From contig JAEYDD010000032.1 in NCBI GenBank assembly GCA_023404095.1, positions 62,001 through 126,000 on the forward strand: a DNA stretch of 64,000 nt, given 5' to 3'. Positions 60,892-64,000 of the stretch are shown here, in pieces. Both the position numbers and the translations under genes were made by a program. This DNA is from Pseudomonadota bacterium. Its GTDB lineage: Bacteria; Pseudomonadota; Alphaproteobacteria; Rhizobiales; Rhizobiaceae. The notes under the pieces are model-generated. The model saw only the letters and a list, made by a program, of their open reading frames with translations, had not been told where the DNA came from and searched no databases. Numbering within the stretch: position 1 is the stretch's first letter; the number at the start of each line of letters is the position of its first letter.

Positions 60892-61671
60892 ATGTTTCTT
60901 ACAGGTCGCCAAGCGGACATCCTGGAGCTCGCCAAGGCGGAGGGCCGCGTGCTCGTCGAGGACCTCGCCGCCCGCTTTTCCGTCACCCCGCAGACGATCC
61001 GCAAGGACCTCAACGACCTCTGCGACAACAAGGCGCTGACCCGCATCCATGGCGGCGCCCTCTTCCCGAGCGGCAACGAGAACGTCAAGTACGAGGCTCG
61101 CCGTTCGATCGCAGCCGCCGAGAAACAAGCGATCGGCCAGGCTGCCGCCGCAACGATCCCGGACAACTCCTCGCTCTTCATCAATATCGGCACGACGACC
61201 GAAGCCGTCAGCGAAGCGCTGCTCGACCACAAGGAACTGATGGTCATCACCAACAATATCAACGTGGCCAACAGGTTGCGCGGCTTCCCCTCGATCGAGG
61301 TGGTTATAACCGGTGGCGTCGTGCGCGGATCGGACGGCGGCATCGTCGGCGAGGCTGCGGTCGACTTCATCCGTCAGTTCAAGGTGGACTATGCGGTGAT
61401 CGGCGTGTCCGCGATCGACCATGACGGGGCTTTGCTCGACTTCGATTACCGCGAGGTGAAAGTTGCCCAGGCAATCATCGCCAATGCCCGCCACGTCATC
61501 CTCGTGTCGGATTCGACCAAGTTCGAACGCACGGCGCCCGTGCGCATCGGCCACCTTTCGCAGGTCCACACTTTCATCACCGACAACTGTCCGCTCGACA
61601 ATGTTCGCGCGATCTGCGCCGAACACGACGTGCGACTTGTCGAGACCGCGGCAAAAGCCTCCCGCCCCTGA
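60892..61671 (+). CDS. glpR: Glycerol-3-phosphate regulon repressor (DeoR family)
   Basis: This 259-residue repressor has an N-terminal DeoR HTH (RQADILELAKAEGRVLVEDLAARFSVTPQTIRKDLNDLCD then RIHGGALFPSG). The sugar-isomerase-like effector domain has FINIGTTTEAVSEALLDHKELMVITNNINVANRLRG and SDSTKFERTAPVRIG. Strong family likeness and the adjoining glpD/glpS identify it as GlpR. Its operators are at 60841-60879 and upstream of glpD. The start follows GGGAGGATTCG. Confidence 0.92.
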   Translation: MFLTGRQADILELAKAEGRVLVEDLAARFSVTPQTIRKDLNDLCDNKALTRIHGGALFPSGNENVKYEARRSIAAAEKQAIGQAAAATIPDNSSLFINIGTTTEAVSEALLDHKELMVITNNINVANRLRGFPSIEVVITGGVVRGSDGGIVGEAAVDFIRQFKVDYAVIGVSAIDHDGALLDFDYREVKVAQAIIANARHVILVSDSTKFERTAPVRIGHLSQVHTFITDNCPLDNVRAICAEHDVRLVETAAKASRP

Positions 61672-61708
61672 TCGATTTTCCTTATTCCTTCGTTTGACAT
61701 TCGCAATG

Positions 61709-61765
61709 TTTTCGTTTTAACCTTTGATCACTTTCGCAATTGCGCAAATTTGTGCACTGCGAAAG
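61709..61765. promoter_or_regulatory. GlpR-type operators upstream of glpD
   Basis: TTTTCGTTTT (61709-61718) repeats the glpR half-site. CTTTCGCA (61731-61738) and TGCGAAAG (61758-61765) form an 8-base perfect inverted repeat around GCAATTGCGC. The cluster ends 13 bases before the GTG start of glpD, which would occlude the promoter when bound. Confidence 0.6.
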
Positions 61766-61778
61766 CTGGGGAGGTAAA

Positions 61779-63296
61779 GTGGCGAACGACGCGGTCAAGG
61801 ACATTTTTGTCATCGGTGGCGGCATCAACGGATGCGGCATCGCACGCGACGCTGCTGGCCGCGGCTATTCCGTCGTCCTCGCCGAAATGAAGGACTTCGC
61901 CTCGGGCACCTCCTCCGCTTCCACCAAGCTGATCCATGGCGGCCTGCGCTATCTTGAACACTACGAATTCCGGCTGGTGCGCGAGGCGCTCATGGAGCGC
62001 GAGGTGCTCTGGGCCATGGCTCCGCACGTGATCTGGCCAATGCGCTTTGTCCTGCCGTTCCACAAAGGCGGCATCCGGCCGGCCTGGCTGATCCGGCTCG
62101 GGCTGTTCCTCTACGACCATATTGGCGGCCGCAAGCTGCTGCCGGCAACGCGCACGCTCGACATGCGGCGGGATCCGTCCGGCAAGCCGCTCAAGAAACT
62201 TTTCGACAAGGCGTTCGAGTATTCCGACGGATGGGTGGACGACGCGCGTCTGGTCGTCTTGAACGCGCGTGACGCCGCCGATCGCGGCGCCGATATCCGT
62301 GTCGGGACCCGCGTCGTCTCTGCCCGTCGCGAGAACGCCCATTGGGATGTCGAGACCGAGAACATGGCCTCCGGCGAACGTGACGTGGTCAAGGCGCGCA
62401 TGCTGGTAAACGCAAGCGGCCCCTGGGTGGACAAGGTCCTCGCCGGCGCCTTCGGCCAGAACGACGTGCACAATGTCCGCCTCGTGCAGGGCAGCCACAT
62501 TGTCGTCCGCCGCAAGTTTTCCGATTCGCGCGCCTACTTCTTCCAGAATCCGGACGGTCGCATCATCTTCGCCATACCCTATCAGGACGATTTCACCCTG
62601 ATCGGCACCACCGACCGCGACTACGAGGGTGATCCGCGCGAGGCGAGGATCAGCGACGAGGAGATCGACTATCTCTGCCGTTCGGCCAGCGAGTACTTCC
62701 TCGAGCCAGTGACGCGCGATGACATCGTCTGGACCTACTCCGGTGTCCGCCCGCTGTTCGACGACGGCGCCAGCAAGGCGCAGGAGGCAACCCGCGACTA
62801 CGTGCTGAAGGTGGACGGCAACGCCCAGAAGGCGCCGCTGCTCAACGTCTTCGGTGGCAAGCTGACCACCTATCGCCGGCTGGCAGAATCGGCGCTGGAG
62901 AAGATCGGTGAGGCGATCGGAGAAAAAGGCCGCAAGTGGACGGCCGGCTCGCGGCTGCCGGGCGGCGATTTCGGGACCGGCGAGTTCGACAAGCAGGTCG
63001 CCCGCCTCTCGCAGCTTTATCCCTTTCTCGCCTCCACCCACGCAAGGCGGCTCGTCCGCCTCTACGGCACCCGCGCGACCAGACTTTTGGGCGAGGCAAA
63101 GACAATCGAGGATCTCGGCCGTCATTTTGGCAGCGATCTCTACGAAATAGAGGTACGTTGGCTGATGGCAGAGGAGTGGGCTCGACACGCAGACGATGTC
63201 CTGTGGCGCCGTACAAAGCGCGGCTTGAACCTGACGCCTGCAGAGGCGGAGGCATTGGAAGACTATATGACCAAGGCGTTGCAACCCCCGAACTGA
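61779..63296 (+). CDS. glpD: Aerobic glycerol-3-phosphate dehydrogenase
   Basis: This is a 505-residue membrane-associated FAD enzyme oxidising glycerol-3-phosphate to DHAP and feeding quinone. The FAD loop GGGINGCG lies at residues 13-20. Other conserved parts: SGTSSASTKLIHGGLRYLEHYEFRLVREALMEREVLW, NASGPWVDKVL, VQGSHIVV, IGTTDRDYEGDP and GGKLTTYRRLAE. GTG 61779 is the preferred start, with GGGGAGG immediately upstream; ATG 61740 would overlap the operator. It heads the glp transport operon, 38 bases before glpS. Confidence 0.95.
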   Translation: MANDAVKDIFVIGGGINGCGIARDAAGRGYSVVLAEMKDFASGTSSASTKLIHGGLRYLEHYEFRLVREALMEREVLWAMAPHVIWPMRFVLPFHKGGIRPAWLIRLGLFLYDHIGGRKLLPATRTLDMRRDPSGKPLKKLFDKAFEYSDGWVDDARLVVLNARDAADRGADIRVGTRVVSARRENAHWDVETENMASGERDVVKARMLVNASGPWVDKVLAGAFGQNDVHNVRLVQGSHIVVRRKFSDSRAYFFQNPDGRIIFAIPYQDDFTLIGTTDRDYEGDPREARISDEEIDYLCRSASEYFLEPVTRDDIVWTYSGVRPLFDDGASKAQEATRDYVLKVDGNAQKAPLLNVFGGKLTTYRRLAESALEKIGEAIGEKGRKWTAGSRLPGGDFGTGEFDKQVARLSQLYPFLASTHARRLVRLYGTRATRLLGEAKTIEDLGRHFGSDLYEIEVRWLMAEEWARHADDVLWRRTKRGLNLTPAEAEALEDYMTKALQPPN

Positions 63297-63334
63297 GGGG
63301 TTTCCAATGGCTGGGAGGAACATTGGAGACATGA

Positions 63335-64000
63335 ATGCTTGAATTGAGAGACACCGCGAAGGTCGTGGGAGGGGAGACGCACATCCACCCCACAAGCCTC
63401 GTGCTCGAGCGCGGGTCGCTGAACGTGCTGCTCGGCCCGACGCTGTCAGGCAAGACGTCGCTGATGCGGCTGATGGCCGGCCTTGACAAGCCGACCTTCG
63501 GCTCGATCTGGTTCGATGGCAAGGATGTCACCGGCCTGCGTGTGCAGGACCGGAGCGTCGCCATGGTCTACCAGCAGTTCATCAACTATCCGGCGATGAC
63601 CGTCTATGAGAACATCGCCTCGCCGATGCGCATCAAGGGTGCCGACCGGGAGACGATCGACCGCGAAGTACGCAAGGCGGCCGACCTCCTGAAGCTCACG
63701 CCCTATCTCGATCGAACGCCGCTGAACCTCTCCGGCGGCCAGCAGCAGCGCACGGCACTCGCCCGCGCCATCGTGAAGAACGCAAGCCTCGTCCTCCTCG
63801 ACGAACCGCTCGCCAACCTCGACTACAAGCTCCGCGAGGAATTGCGCGAGGAATTGCCGAAGATCTTCGCAGCCTCCGGCGCCATCTTCGTCTATGCCAC
63901 GACCGAACCTTCCGAAGCGCTTCTGCTGGGCGGCAACACCGCGACCATGGCGGAAGGCCGCATCACCCAGTTCGCGCCCACGATCGACGTCTATCGCAGC
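63335..64000 (+). CDS. glpS: Glycerol/glycerol-3-phosphate ABC transporter ATPase GlpS, 3' end cut
   Basis: The first 222 residues of an ABC ATPase run in frame to the window end. The Walker A is GPTLSGKT (residues 34-41), an unusual variant seen in GlpS-type proteins. The Q-loop is MVYQQFINYP, the signature NLSGGQQQRTALARA and Walker B LVLLDEPLANLDYK. Position directly after glpD matches the glpD-glpSTPQUV operon known in Rhizobium leguminosarum. glpT and the rest lie beyond the window. Confidence 0.9.
   Translation, partial: MLELRDTAKVVGGETHIHPTSLVLERGSLNVLLGPTLSGKTSLMRLMAGLDKPTFGSIWFDGKDVTGLRVQDRSVAMVYQQFINYPAMTVYENIASPMRIKGADRETIDREVRKAADLLKLTPYLDRTPLNLSGGQQQRTALARAIVKNASLVLLDEPLANLDYKLREELREELPKIFAASGAIFVYATTEPSEALLLGGNTATMAEGRITQFAPTIDVYRS

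Noticed and set aside
1..64000. CRISPR arrays, insertion sequences, rRNA operons
   Set aside because: No regularly spaced repeats, transposase-like frames with terminal inverted repeats, or rRNA sequence were found on reading both strands.

Overview
The window reads as a chromosomal stretch of a Rhizobiaceae alphaproteobacterium (Rhizobium/Agrobacterium/Ensifer/Shinella-like). It is GC-rich and densely coding with many ATGA stop/start overlaps. It carries gene neighbourhoods typical of the group: bolA-dnaJ-cobS-cobT, aroK-aroB-CBS protein next to xerD-accA, tamA-tamB, glpR/glpD-glpS, a single-gene 5-aminolevulinate synthase, and a RIME-like intergenic mosaic repeat. One Arg-CCT tRNA is present. 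I see no IS element, prophage, CRISPR array or rRNA. Genus assignment is inference; no 16S is present.

Layout. 1-5.2 kb: DUF2125 protein (cut), tyrC, methyltransferase, gloB, cupin, YddG-like exporter and DUF3108 protein. 5.2-6.6 kb: rpmB behind a near-consensus sigma70 promoter, then a queuosine-precursor transporter preceded by what looks like a preQ1-I riboswitch whose pseudoknot would capture the start codon. 6.6-12.5 kb: phytase-like esterase, cobT, cobS, J-domain protein, bolA and a CBS/CorC-type protein. 12.5-18.5 kb: aroB, aroK, small membrane protein, xerD, accA, lipoprotein L,D-transpeptidase and tusA. 18.6-21.6 kb: a three-gene signalling cassette (CHASE3 kinase, lone receiver, receiver-HWE/HisKA_2 kinase). 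21.6-30.7 kb: CobW-type GTPase, PBP-type D,D-carboxypeptidase, M20 amidohydrolase, tRNA-Arg, diguanylate cyclase, META-MliC protein, dxr and hemA. 30.9-34.7 kb: form II coxSLM molybdenum hydroxylase. 35-43.4 kb: glycine-zipper lipoprotein, tamA and an unusually long tamB. 43.4-46.2 kb: AsnC regulator diverging from arginase and ornithine aminotransferase. 46.3-49 kb: cheW and a soluble double-PAS chemoreceptor. 49-51 kb: alpha/beta hydrolase and ICMT-like methyltransferase. 51-58.3 kb: NAD-dependent formate dehydrogenase operon (LysR-fdsG-B-A-fdhD-fdsD). 58.3-60.7 kb: AcuI-like reductase, ArsR regulator with a persulfide-sensor cysteine pair, and an SDR. 60.8-64 kb: glpR, glpD and glpS (cut by the window end).

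How it fits together. Several cassettes are self-contained metabolic modules with their own regulators: formate oxidation (LysR), glycerol/glycerol-3-phosphate use (GlpR with a 12-bp perfect inverted-repeat operator), arginine to ornithine to glutamate semialdehyde (AsnC), and queuosine-precursor salvage (riboswitch). Oxygen-linked control of haem synthesis is suggested by an FNR/FixK-type box upstream of hemA.

The most rewarding non-coding signals are the putative preQ1-I riboswitch (5849-5878), the GlpR operators (60841-60879 and 61709-61765), the anaerobox (30845-30858), the long palindrome before the L,D-transpeptidase (16600-16627) and the mosaic repeat inside the fds operon (about 54990-55140). 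The most unusual proteins are TamB, with two exact-length 520-residue repeats, and the CBS/CorC protein that lacks the expected membrane domain.
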